DNA of 64,000 nucleotides from Epiperipatus broadwayi (taxonomy: Eukaryota > Onychophora > Udeonychophora > Euonychophora > Peripatidae), in NCBI GenBank assembly GCA_028023455.1, contig JAQFVV010012499.1, forward strand, positions 2,860,584 through 2,924,583, read 5' to 3'. The number at the start of each line of letters is the position of its first letter. Position 1 is the first letter of the stretch. Both the position numbers and the translations under genes were made by a program. The notes under the pieces are model-generated. The model saw only the letters and a program-made list of their open reading frames with translations. It had not been told where the DNA came from and made no database searches. Of this stretch, positions 48,827 through 61,251 are shown piece after piece.

Positions 48827-48905
48827 TTTAATAATATTTTTTTGCTGGTCTGGTTTAACTTTGGATTTGGGGTAGTTTTGATTATATATATATATATATA
48901 TGCAC

Positions 48906-51900
48906 CAATTACTACTCAAGGTAAATTCATATAATGTAATACATTTCATAACCATTACAATATTTTTAAGACCATTACATCTACATACACATAAAAATAA
49001 TTACACAACATGAATTAAGCTTTCAAAGTATTTTGAATTTTAAAAAAAGCGAGGTATTAACACTATTTTTTAAAAAAAAATTCACAAGTTAAATAAATAT
49101 ATAAAAAGAGAGAATAATTACATTTTGAATTACAAGTGTCAAACTAACACAATTCACATCTTTGATCACTAAAGCCAAAGTTATAAATTCTACAATATTA
49201 ATTTCTATTTTTAGTTTAAGTATACTCAGATCAAGATGAAAAAAAATCATAATTTTTCTCTTTTTATTCTGTACTTTGTACTTTTTTAAAACTGATAAAT
49301 TTAATATTCTTGTGAAAATATTGTTGAATACTAACAGATGCGATTATATGCATTACACAGACTTTGTAAAATAATATTATCTGTACTTAAATAAAGTAAA
49401 AAGAATCAAAGTTAGTTTAGCTTTTAACAAAAAAAATTTTTAAAAATTATTTCAAAGTTTTACTATATATATATAAATAATCCTCAATATGTTTTAATGT
49501 TAAATAATCTTCTGGACAAAAGATTTCATAACTCCAACAAAACAAAATTCAAAGCGGGATTATGCAAAAAAGAAATTACTTGATTATTATAAAGATTATT
49601 AATATTTTCCATCTCATCTTAACAAATATTATTTTAACATTATATGTTTGGAATTATATAACTATATCAATCCCAAGATTAATCTGTCTAAAATGCAATT
49701 AAGCCATCATTTAAACAGACTCATCATGAACACCTTCAGTATAAAAATGAATGCATTTTGCCCAAAAATACTGTGCCTATTGTCAAAGTTTGTATAGAAA
49801 ATGGTATTCTTAGTGGACTATTTGCTTACTATAGCCTGTGGATGCAGGTTTTTAGCAAGACATTATAAAATTCTGTCTGCAATAAAAGCATACATCCAGG
49901 GCTCATCTTCATGTCTTCTATCCATCAGAACAGTATGCTTTCCTATGTGCAAAGGGAGGGCTAAATTTGATATGTCCAAAATCTTTTTAAACTTATATTA
50001 GAATTAAAATGAATGTCATGTTACATTAATTCAATACATAGCATCACCCCCCTCCAATACCATTGCTTGTTTCAATTTCATATATTAAACACTTGTTTAC
50101 AAATCATGCCATTGGGTGTGTTGATCTATTAAACCAGTAAGACATCAAATTCCTCATTCGCATACCATTTAAAGATTTAAATAACATTCCAGAAACTTTG
50201 TGCTTCTCAATCATAGTTGAAATTTCTTTCAAATTTCTTACAAGCTACAATTCCAACTAAAATGTTTTTTTAATGATTGATTGAAACTAAAACTTAAACT
50301 TATATGTGTTTGTGTAATAATTATCCAAAAGAAGTGCTACATCTTTTTCAAATCTGACCATACATCTCTATGTCTATTTGTGTTTCATAAGCATACAATC
50401 AATCTCAAGCAATGACTTATATATATAATATTTTCAGCCTTATAATGCATCTATAATTATTCACACACTAAGAATCATGTGATTTGCATGCTATTCCATA
50501 ATATTTGACTATAAGAAATACAATGTAATCATAAGAAGTAACAACAAATCGTTCAACTCGTACCTATAATCCCTCAAATTTTTACTCAGGAATATCATGA
50601 TCAAAACTTGGCAATCAACAGTCTACCTCAACTGTGTTCTCTCATAACTTAAACCTTTATTTCCATTAACACTCCCCATCAGATTTGACTTCTGAAATGG
50701 ACTCTTCTTCACTTTAACCATCATGATTTTCTTAGAATATGCTACTCTTCAAATCTTGATTAAACATTACTGAAACTTGTCATACCATCATGATTGTAGT
50801 TTCATCAAACATTTGCCTATGTATATAAATTTATTCTATTGTAGATATATTAATAATCATTGATTCCACATTTTTTATTTATTTTCTCATACTACATTGT
50901 CTGTTTAAACTTTTACATATTTATACAAAGTCATACTTTATTTTAAATATAGTGTTCTGTTTTCAGTTTGTGCTTGTGATAATTGGTACCTGATAATTTA
51001 TTTTATTGGATGTAGTATCTGATTATTTTAAATTCTAATAAAATATATTATTACTGTAATTAAAAAACATACATTATCACTGTACACAATGCAACATCAA
51101 TTTACTTGGATTTTGACTACAGAAATAAAGAAAATATTTTGCTAAGTCAAAAAAATCTAGTTTTTATTCCATGTCAGTTTAGGATTCAGAAAACAAAGAA
51201 ACGGTAGAGTGCTTTGTTGTTATTGAAGCTGGTAATACATCTTATTATAAGTTAAAAGCCATTGTCACATTCAATATGTATTTAGAAATAATTTCAAATG
51301 CATACAAATAAAGAGTCTTACATGAATATAAGTCAAGCACTAACAACAAAAAATTAAATAAGTATATGTATATTCTGGGGAAAAAATCATGTTATTTTTT
51401 TATTTCATGCAGTTTAACCTTCTTTTTACCAACATCACTATCAAAAAATCTGATACTGATCAGTTGAATGAATATCAGATAAATGTCATCCAAAATAATA
51501 TTTAATTTTAAATTAATTTTTTATTATAAACTTAGATTAATTTTTTAAAATGTAAGTAACCAATCTTTTTTTCTTGCAACACGACTTCATTTCTTTATTC
51601 TTTCATCAGTATTTTAAAAGCCATATTGAGTTTATTTTTCATAGTTTAGTCCAAAAGCAATCCATAATAATCTGTAATATAAAAGACAGTAAATTTTAGC
51701 AATATCAATTCAAGTATTGGTATATTCCTCATCTCAACTCTGCACATTATAATTGTCCACAGAGAAAGTCAAACCATTTCCCACTGTCATCCAGAAAATG
51801 AGCTAGAGTTATCAAACTCTTGAATTTCCATTCTCATGTACACAGTTCAATATTTTTCGTTATAACAAATTCTCGCAAACTAAAATTAGTTTTTATATAT

Positions 51901-52140
51901 TTTTAATATCTTGTAAAAAGGTGTGACAAGATTAGATAGTTTTCAGCCACCTAAAATATTTCCATCATTAAAATAAAAAAATAACTGTTCTTTTTTTAAA
52001 TTATCAATATATTTAGAAGTACATTTAAAGATATTAACAAATATATAATCTGTTACAGATACAAGTAAATACAAAAATTATATTGTTAAATACCACAAAT
52101 ATGTAAGGCTGCTAATATTATTAACTAATAACATTAGCAT
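48906..52140. other. AT-rich non-coding DNA
   Basis: No gene is supported. 49,795-50,000 is slightly less AT-rich and has a 66-codon plus-strand frame (Cys/Leu-rich, starting MVFLVDYLLTIACGC). It has no recognisable domain, promoter or splice site, and I do not call it. Short TA runs are present. Confidence 0.45.
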
Positions 52141-52230
52141 TATAACAAGACAGGCAGATGGATGGACAAATAGATAAATAAACATGCAGGCAGGCAGTTG
52201 GATGGACAGACAGATAGACAGAAGACAGAC

Positions 52231-53285
<1,055 letters not shown>

Positions 53286-55328
53286 CTCAATGGTTGGTGA
53301 GGATCAGAGACCCCTGAACTGACATTAATATCTGATAATAAACTGACTAAAAATAATTTTAAATCGAATCATATGTATATGTTCGGGTTGCCAACACAGA
53401 CAGCGAGTATTAACATTAAAATAATTATGAAAGAATTAAGCACTAAGAAACCAAGTGTGTTTAGAAAATATTTAATAATAATAATTTGTTTTGTTTGAAT
53501 TTTAAATAATGATTATATTAATTAATTCTAGTCCTTAAACAAAGTTTATAATTATAATACGAGTGGCGGTCCTTATTATATGCCAATGAATATTACGCAA
53601 TATTTGAAAGTCTATGTCTATGCCCCCAACAAGAAAATAAAGGCAGATAAAGGTATTCAGTTGTAAAGGAAATTAAGATTATTATTTTATATAGAAGAAT
53701 GTGAGATTTATTCTCACATTCGCAAATCCATTCATGAAAAGCACGATACGTATTTTAGGGCATAACTTTAATCTTTATTGGAAAACTTATTTTGATTTAT
53801 AACTGAGAATTTGTTGGACTTTAATTTAAATCACTTCATCACGAATTATGAGCATCAGAGCGGGCTTTACCGGAACAGAGAGGCAACGGTGCTGACGAAT
53901 TATGAGCTATAAAGTGAAATTGAAAGACGATAGCTAGTCGATAATCGAAGTCCTATGGCGGCTTGCATCTGACAAGTCTTATGCCCTTTGACTAATATGA
54001 ATTGGAGAGGAAGTACTTTCTTCCTCGATAATTTAAAATAACAGAAATATTATCACCGACCAGCCTAACGGAGCGGAAGATTGCCCTACGTCAGCAACGT
54101 TGAAGATGATGACTTACTAGTCACCGTTTGAGAACTAAAACCCAATGATAGAATGCTCTACGTGATGACTTGATCAATTTAATTAAAGTCAAACGAGCTT
54201 TTAACTAAAACTATTTTAACGCATTATAAAATTATATTCAAATATCATGCCCCAAATATCGTGCCCCTCCTGAATATTAATAGACAGTGAAAACAATCTG
54301 AATTAGAATGTATTTAGTTGATTCCTTTATCTACCCTTTTTACAAAAACATTTTAGATTATACGTGAATAAATAAATATTGGTGAATACAAGAAAAAAAA
54401 CATTTTAACATTATATATATGAATATATAAACATTTGTAAATTAGATAGGAGCTGGGGACATAGGTGAGAAACGGAGCTAATAATTTATTATTAGCCAAT
54501 TATAAAAATAACAAACATTTAATAATTTCTTTCGACTCGATGATTGATAGAACTGTATAAATCTAGTTCTAATGGACGAGAATTATTATCAGATTTAATA
54601 TTATATTTTCTGCGTAAGGCAAAGAGAACAAAGGGGCTCATCGAGTCGAAGGATTATTGGCATATAATTAAAATAAACAACATTAATAAATCACACGATA
54701 AATATATATATAGTATAGTAAATGAACCGCCATAGAGGGAAGGAAAGTTAAATTTAAAGACTAGAGATTGAGAGAATTACTAATTTAAAATAGCATAAAT
54801 AAAAGGTTTTATAAAGATTATTACATTATAAATGAGAAGAGCTCTTAAAGGGAGTGTAAAGTAAAGTTCGGAAACTGGCCAGAAAGCTTAAGGTTCATTA
54901 TGGAAATATATTACCCATTTCTTCCGGGGCTGGTTCCCTTAGGTTACACGTCCGGGTTGGTAAAAAACATAGGCACCATTTGGTCGATTACTTGAACAGT
55001 ATTTTAATGAATTTTCACAATTTTAGCAGCATGATTGGTCTGGAAAGATTCAGCAGCTTCATTGAAGATTCTCAAAGGGCTTCAGGAACCGTAGCCAGAT
55101 TCCTGATGTTCTAGCCCTTCACCATAATCGAAACACTATTTAAAACACACTGAGTTTACTGCACTTCTCTACAACAAAGATGGCTTTTTTCCTTCTCCAA
55201 ACTTTTCAGAGCTATATATCTGTCCTCTGATGCCTTCAGGCTAGCGCTTCTTTCATTATCAATGTTTTTAGATTTATTGGTTGTTTTTAGATACATTCCT
55301 TCGATAAGGCTTTCAAACTCATTAACTT
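53286..55328. other. CpG-richer non-coding region with hairpins
   Basis: Between about 53,560 and 55,250 G+C and CpG are clearly higher than elsewhere (for example GAGCGGGCTTTACCGG, CTAACGGAGCGGAAG, CTACGTCAGCAACGTTG and TTACACGTCCGGGTTGG). TACGTCA at about 54,088 is CRE-like. A perfect hairpin lies at 53,697-53,721. Short open stretches exist (for example a 27-codon frame at about 55,032) but no supported exon. It could be a promoter/5' region of an unseen gene, or a relatively young unclassified repeat. Confidence 0.4.
53697..53721. repeat. Perfect hairpin, 10-bp stem and 5-base loop
   Basis: GAATGTGAGA (53,697-53,706), loop TTTAT, and TCTCACATTC (53,712-53,721) are exact complements within the CpG-richer patch. 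Confidence 0.8.
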
Positions 55329-55358
55329 GAATTCATTTTCTAATTAGAAAATGAATTC
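55329..55358. repeat. Perfect 30-bp palindrome
   Basis: GAATTCATTTTCTAA (55,329-55,343) is followed directly by its exact reverse complement TTAGAAAATGAATTC (55,344-55,358). Related half-sites (GAAAATGATTTTAATTAG and similar) follow within 50 bp. Confidence 0.9.
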
Positions 55359-56869
55359 TTAAAATCAGAAAATGATTTTAATTAGGAAATCCTTATCTTT
55401 TTTTCTAATTAATAAAACTTTAACTGTTGTTTTTGGAAAGGGAAAATCTGAAAGCTTATCGAAAGAATGTAGCTTTTAATCAATAAAACTTTAACAAATT
55501 ATTTAAAAATAAAATCAAACATTCCCGATGCAATGAAACTTTTAAACAATTATATATATTTAAATATTTACAAATATATATGCACAATCCACGCAGTTAT
55601 AATATATAAATTCATGAATAATTCTATCATGAATTTATTAATAGAATTGATCAATTTAAATCTGAAACTAATTAATTTTAATACGCATTTATGAAATAAG
55701 TTATTCTTTATGGAAATTAGTGTGGATTGAACGTATAAAGCCCCATTGCATCGGAAATTTAAGGTTAGTACTAAGGTTTGAAGTGAGCTTATGGCTAGAT
55801 GTCATGAAGCTAGGATCAAACTCAGATCTGACTGCTTCAATACATTATAAAAAAAAAAAGAAAATAATAAAATTTCAAATACCAACGTCATATATTTTTA
55901 TAAAAAAAGAAAATAATAGAATTTCCAACAATTTAATAAAATTTATCTAAATTTAATATAATTCATCTCTTAAAATAAACCTGAAAATAAAAAGAAAACT
56001 GGATACTTATTCTCAGATGTAAACTCATAGCAGTTTTATTAATATTTATATCTTAACATTTGCACTTTAAATATACAGATTACATTTCTTATATAAAGAA
56101 ATATAAACTTTGTCAAGCTGCAAAGAAGTTTACACTATACTTTTTTTCTAATTGTTATAGCATAGCTTTAGGGCTATAATAAATTGCCATAACGAGTCGT
56201 ATTTAGTATAAACAGGCATTGACTACTATCAAGTGTTATTAAATGATCATATTATTCTCTTGCCTATAAAACTCAATACCTTCAGGTAAAAAAGTTAACA
56301 TATATTTCACCATTTTATCAACTTTGCAAATTATTTATATACTTCAACTTTATTTTAATAAAGGAACAACCAGATCCCCTATCTGGAATAGTTGTTGATC
56401 ACTGACTCTAATCCACTTACCTTTTTTACGATATGAAATCACATTAAAAAATATGCTGGTACTCAATAACCAATCTTCCAAATATTTCATGATTTTCATT
56501 AAGTGATAGTATACTCTTTTCTCATTTAAATTATTTCCAAAGAACTTATGATCTCCAGTGAGCAGAGAATTTTTGCAAATAGGTATAAATTGTTGGTTTT
56601 AAATTTATTAGCTTCATTATTAAATAATAAAATTTATGGGGATATAATCAATAATACAGAAGTTCTTACACAATTAAGATCTTATGATCATCTTATAAAT
56701 AATATTAAACATTAAAAAAAATATGTCAAAATTCTATCCCTCTAATATTAAGACTAAACATATTTGGTTATTGCTGTATTCCACTTTCTCATTGCTTTTT
56801 CACTTGCATTTGTTTCAGCAATAATATGGGAATATTTTCTTTCGAACAGAATAAGTTTTTTGAAAAAAA
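55359..56869. other. AT-rich non-coding DNA with a possible A-tailed retroposed segment
   Basis: 55,718-55,862 is less AT-rich, contains GGCTAGATGTCATGAAG and GGATCAAACTCAG (weakly box A/B-like, but too close together), and ends in A10. This may be a retroposed RNA, not a gene. The remainder shows nothing. Confidence 0.4.
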
Positions 56870-58010
56870 TTTCCTGAAATTAATAATATTTGACTTCTAT
56901 AATCAAGAAAATACAGAAATTGAAAAATTTTACTACAAGGTTTAAACAAAAATTGATAAAACTTGCAGACAAAGTAGAGATTTTTGATAAATGACTGGTA
57001 TATTAAAACTCAAAGTGGAAAAAAGATTATGTAGATCAATGTGGATTTTAAAAACAAAGTAAAGCAGATGAATAACTAATACGTCTTTGTAAATTAAATA
57101 ATACTTTTATTTACATTATACATGGATGATACCAAATACAGTTCCCATGAATCCAATTAATTACATTATAGATACAGTATATTAGTAAAACAGTTAAAAG
57201 TATATTAAGGTATAGCTCAAAATTTGATCATGTGTAAATTTTGAATAAATTTATTTAAAAAATGGCAATTAAGTTTCATTTTTCTAGATAAAACATGTAG
57301 AATTAAATGCTTAAAAACAACATCAAAAATAAAATTGAGGTTTAAATTTAAAAAATAGTGAATCAAATCAAAAATACATGAACATGCAAGAAATAATTAG
57401 AGAATGTTGAAAACATTTTAGTAAAATGAAACAACCAGGAAAATTGAAACAAAAGTCAAAATTGCCATATTAATTACAAAAAAGAAAAAATGATTGAATA
57501 AAAAAAAATAAAGATCTTTTAAAAAAAATAAGTAGAAATTCCAAAGAGAATCGAGAGAAAATGAAAGCACTTTGAAAATAATATTTAAAAAATATTGAAA
57601 AATGTGGAAAAACAGTAGTTTTCATTAGATTTGTGAGATCAAAAAAAAAAAAAAACTTCAGCGATGACTAACTTTGATAAAAATGTCAAGTACAGATTTT
57701 AATTAAAGTAATAGAAATCAGAAATTGCAAAAACATAGCAGATACATCTTAAAAATATCAATCAAGACATTTGTGATGAAATATACAACAAAAATTGCTG
57801 GAAAATTGTAAATTATGCCAATTAATCTATAAATAATAGTTTAAGGACAGTTGTATAGCATTTCTTAACATAAATTCTGGAACTGCATAAAATATCATTG
57901 TTGATGTACACTCCAGAAATGTAAAATATTAAAAATTGTTGTTTTAAAAAAATCAATATTTTATTGATTACAATAAAGACTTTCTTGAAGGTAATTTTAA
58001 AAAAATGGGT
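56870..58010 (+). pseudogene. Third decayed RTE-like retrotransposon (different family from the 3.0/7.7-kb copies)
   Basis: Endonuclease pieces: TEIEKFYYKV (family EEIEEFYEQV) near 56,918, TKIDKTCRQSRDF and M-T-G-I-L-K-L-K-V at the position of GDWNAKVG (about 56,950-57,020), and YTWMIPNTVPMNPINYIIDT (family WTWTSPDG..NQIDYIL) near 57,115-57,175. RT pieces: DICDEIYNKNCWKI (family ICNKIWKTGEWP) near 57,765-57,805, a RTVV.HFLT.ILELHKI stretch matching RTISLISH.SKI.LKI near 57,845, and IDYNKDFL (motif A, family IDYKKAFD) near 57,965. Stops are frequent and the 3' limit is unclear. The match is by pattern, at the limit of recognition. Confidence 0.55.
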
Positions 58011-59659
58011 ATATGGAACATTTTTTTTATATAAAATATCTTGATATAAAGAATTATAGTTAAAAGAAATTATAAGGAAGTGATCAATTTTTCATCAGCA
58101 AAAAAAGTTAAATATTGCTATTAATCAACTTGTATACCAAATTCTGGATTGATGAAAATGCATCAAAATTTTTACTTCACATTTGAAAGTGAAACAGAAA
58201 AGATCTCAGAAATCTTATTGCAATTATTAAAGAATGGAGCAAAAAAATGGAATAACAACCAAATATAAATAAGAAACAATTATAATAAAATAATGGTAGA
58301 TAACTTAAAAACAAATGATGAAACAATAGAAATTAATCAACACCAATGTTACGATTGAAATCACTTGTAAAAAGTTTTGAAACATTTATCCCCATATATA
58401 AACAGAAAATTTAATTTTATAATATTTTCCATGAATCTTTATGGGTATAGGAAGATGAATACTATAAACAAATATATGAAGAATATTTGATGTTTCTAAA
58501 TTGTAAATATTGGGAAAGGCTTTTGATAACACATAAATAGCAATAAAAATAAACAAGTGAACAGTTATAAGATTTCATTTGAATTCTTATTTGAAGAAAA
58601 TAACTAAATTAAATGTATCATATTCTTGTTAAATTATAAAAAAATATGATTTACTAATAGAAGTGTAATGGGGGGGAAAAATGTATAATCAGAAATAAAA
58701 TTGATGATAGTTTCTATTAATGAAACAAAAAATATGCCTTTCATAAGACAAAAAAACAAAAACAGAGCAAAACTCTGGTTTAACAAAAAAACAAATGAAT
58801 GATAAATTATTAGCCTCTAACACAATCCTTCTATTAAATATTTTGGATTTTGAACAGCCAAAACTCATAATTTTTGTCTTTGTTGATATAAAGCTAAAAG
58901 TGCTGACAGTAAATTTTAATGTTAAATGTGATTATAAACTTTTAATAATTTTGACATCTTATTCCATGATGATATCCCATCTTAAATCACAAGTATGATT
59001 CTTATTTAATGACATTTTTTATAAAAACATTTAATAAATTTTACTCCAATTAATAGATTAATATACCTAGATATAAAATAATTAGACCTGGAGAAATTTG
59101 CTCCAAAGACAGTTTCCAAATTCTGACTGTCATAAAAAATCCAATCAGTGTAATGAAATAGATTATGAAAATAGTGCAACATAGAAAATGCATGAATTAA
59201 CATCAAATTATATTTCTTTGATGGAAAATATTTTAAGCATTGCAGTTGAGCTGATATCTCTCCAGATTTACATTATTAAGATAATTTGTTAATCACATAT
59301 TTGGAAAAAACATTTCTTTCTCAAAGTTATGTTAAAAATGAATTTAAATAGCTCAGCCTTGAATAGTATTTATCAGATTAGGCTGATTATAGAAAGACTG
59401 CAATGTAAAACATTCATGTTCTAACAATAAATTGGTATTATTATATTAATATAAAATGGGTGTTTGCTGTAATTGCTTGGATTTCTGGTTGTGTACCAAA
59501 GTGAGTGAATATCATTATATTCTTAAAATGTACATCTTGGATCCAATTGGTCAATTTTTTCATGTGACATGGCTAATGGATGGTGAATGTTTCATACATT
59601 ATTGTTAAAACTGATCTTTTCCAGTTTTATTTATAGATTTACTTATATTTCTACATGCA
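58011..59659. other. AT-rich DNA, possibly decayed RTE 3' part, otherwise unrecognised
   Basis: A-rich on the + strand until about 58,800, as in the preceding fossil, but no further RT motif could be placed. Two 66-67 codon frames near 58,800-59,200 are unsupported. Confidence 0.4.
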
Positions 59660-59667
59660 TTAATCTA

Positions 59668-59934
59668 TCATATATAACATTCATATTTTCTCTGTTGTCT
59701 CCTTGATAAATGTGTTAATGTTTGTCCAATGTCGCATGTCAAATTCAAACCACCATGTTTATGCTCTAGAAATAATTCTACCATTGAATATAAAATTCTG
59801 TAGCAAAAATTACTATGAGTGCTTTTAACTACAGAGATACAGTGCATATTTCCCAATAACATTTCCCAGCCAGCTACAGAAACGACCACAAATGCCGATT
59901 CATAATTCAGCATTAAAATGCTCCATACTTTCAT
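59668..59934 (-). pseudogene. Repeat-borne coding remnant, left arm (unknown protein)
   Basis: An 89-codon open frame on the minus strand contains MLNYESAFVVVSVAGWEMLL and later GLNLTCDIGQTLTHLSRRQQ. The right arm of the inverted repeat (62,148-62,310, +) encodes a related MLNYESAFATVSAAGWKSLP and, after a deletion and a stop, VNFTYNIRQTFIHAPIRQQQ. Similar peptide text in both arms suggests a fragment of an element-encoded protein rather than chance. I do not recognise the family. Confidence 0.35.
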
Positions 59935-60238
59935 GGTCTATCAATCCCTATTATAGCTCACATGAATAATATACTTAGAAATGTTTAAAAAAACATATTT
60001 ACATTAAATCTTACAAAAAATTGTTAAAGCAACCAATTAAAAAAATATATTACAAATATTATATTTAATAAAAAAAATATTACAAAAATGACTGGCATTT
60101 TTGTATTTTGACATTATTAAATGGTAACTATTAATAAAGCTAAAAAAACTATGATTAATCATGATGCTATTGAAAAATTGGGAAAAAAATGCAATTTTTA
60201 ATTCAGAAGGCACGCCAGTAAATATATTTTGTACCAAC

Positions 60239-61251
60239 AGGTATCTTTAAAACAGGCAAATCTCTCTGTACATATTGCCAATCAGTGCAAGCCAGAGTAA
60301 TCAATGGATTCCAGAAGGCTTGTGCATAAAATCCCTATCTATAGCCTACTCATTCAATATCCCCAGACTAGTTTCTGGATTGTAGCCTTTGTCAGTGACA
60401 AGTCTTGAATCTGAGAGCACTGTACCTAGATCTTAGGATCTAATGCAACCCTCCAGCAGCCACCTTTTATCTCTACTTAACTACAAAAATATGAGACTCA
60501 AATTGAAAACACTATAATATTTTCAATCCAAGCTCATCAGCTTATATAATCATATAGGACTGAACTCAGTTCAGTACCCATACATTTTGGTGTCTTTGGT
60601 TCTTTAATAACCAAAGCCACTACTATCCTATTAGGTAAAGTTGGCTTTAAGCCTATAAACATCACATGATCATCATTTCTTATGCTTGCTCTTAATTGTT
60701 ATTAAAACAGGCAAAGCTCTCTATATGTATTGTCACTTAATGTAAGCCAGAGTAATCAATAGATGCCAGAAGGTTTGTGCATAAAATCCACATCTAGTGC
60801 CCCAGCCTAGGTTCTGGCTTGTGGCTGTCATCAGAGAGGAGCCTTGGATCTTAGAGCACTGAACCTAGATAATCCAAGCTCATACTTAACTACAAAGCTA
60901 TGAGACTCAAATTGAAAATATTATAGTGATTTCAATTTGAATCTCATAGTTTTGTAATTAAGTAGAGGTAAAAAGTGACTTCTGGAGGTTGCATTAGATC
61001 CTAAGATCTAAGTGCAGTGCTCTTAGATCCAAGGCTCCTCACTGATGAAGGCCACAAGCCAGAAACTAGTATGGGGATATTGGATGAATAGGCACTAGAT
61101 GGGGAATTTATGCAGAAGCCTTCTGGCATCCATTGATCATACTGGCTTGCACTGAGTGGCAATACATATAGAGAGTTTTGCCTGTTTTAATAACAGTTAA
61201 GAACAAGCATAAGAAATGGTGATCATGTGATATTTATAGGTATCTTTAAAA
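60239..61251. mobile_element. Foldback element with three related arms, possible 14-bp flanking duplication
   Basis: Arm A1 (60,253-60,540, +), arm A2 (60,653-60,930, +) and arm A' (60,940-61,240, -) share the same roughly 280-bp text. Shared blocks include AAACAGGCAAA.CTCTCT, GCCAGAGTAATCAAT.GAT, CCAGAAGG.TTGTGCATAAA, TCTGAGAGCACTG.ACCTAGAT and TATGAGACTCAAATTGAAAA. A2 and A' form a near-complete palindrome of about 590 bp with almost no loop. The outer termini are ATAAACATCACATGATCA and its complement. The whole is bracketed by the direct repeat AGGTATCTTTAAAA. The part next to arm A1 also matches the element, so the true duplication may be shorter. Confidence 0.7.

Larger units (their letters stand above)
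47573..48903. mobile_element. Penelope-like element fragment arranged as a large inverted repeat, flanked by (TA)n
   Basis: Two outward-facing copies of the 3' end of one element form arms of about 410 bp: 47,629-48,038 (minus strand) and 48,465-48,882 (plus strand). A central 426-bp segment between them belongs to the minus-strand copy and encodes the region upstream of the endonuclease. (TA)n tracts lie outside both arms (about 47,573-47,591 and 48,881-48,901). The arms diverge from one another exactly at the Tyr codon of YIGQS (left) versus IIGQS (right). Inverted partial copies next to the main copy are a known habit of Penelope-like elements. Confidence 0.8.

Noticed and set aside
48683-48955. 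90-codon minus-strand frame
   Set aside because: Antisense of the inverted Penelope-like copy and the adjoining (TA)n.
49801-50001. 66-codon Cys/Leu-rich frame
   Set aside because: No domain, promoter, splice site or conservation evidence visible.
55720-55950. 76-codon frame starting MWIERIKPHCIGN
   Set aside because: Starts with a non-ATG codon in context, ends in A-rich low-complexity sequence, no motif. More likely a retroposed A-tailed fragment.
59006-60237. Minus-strand frames of 66 codons flanking the inverted-repeat arm
   Set aside because: Low-complexity AT-rich frames without motifs. Only the 59,668-59,934 frame has support, from its counterpart in the other arm.
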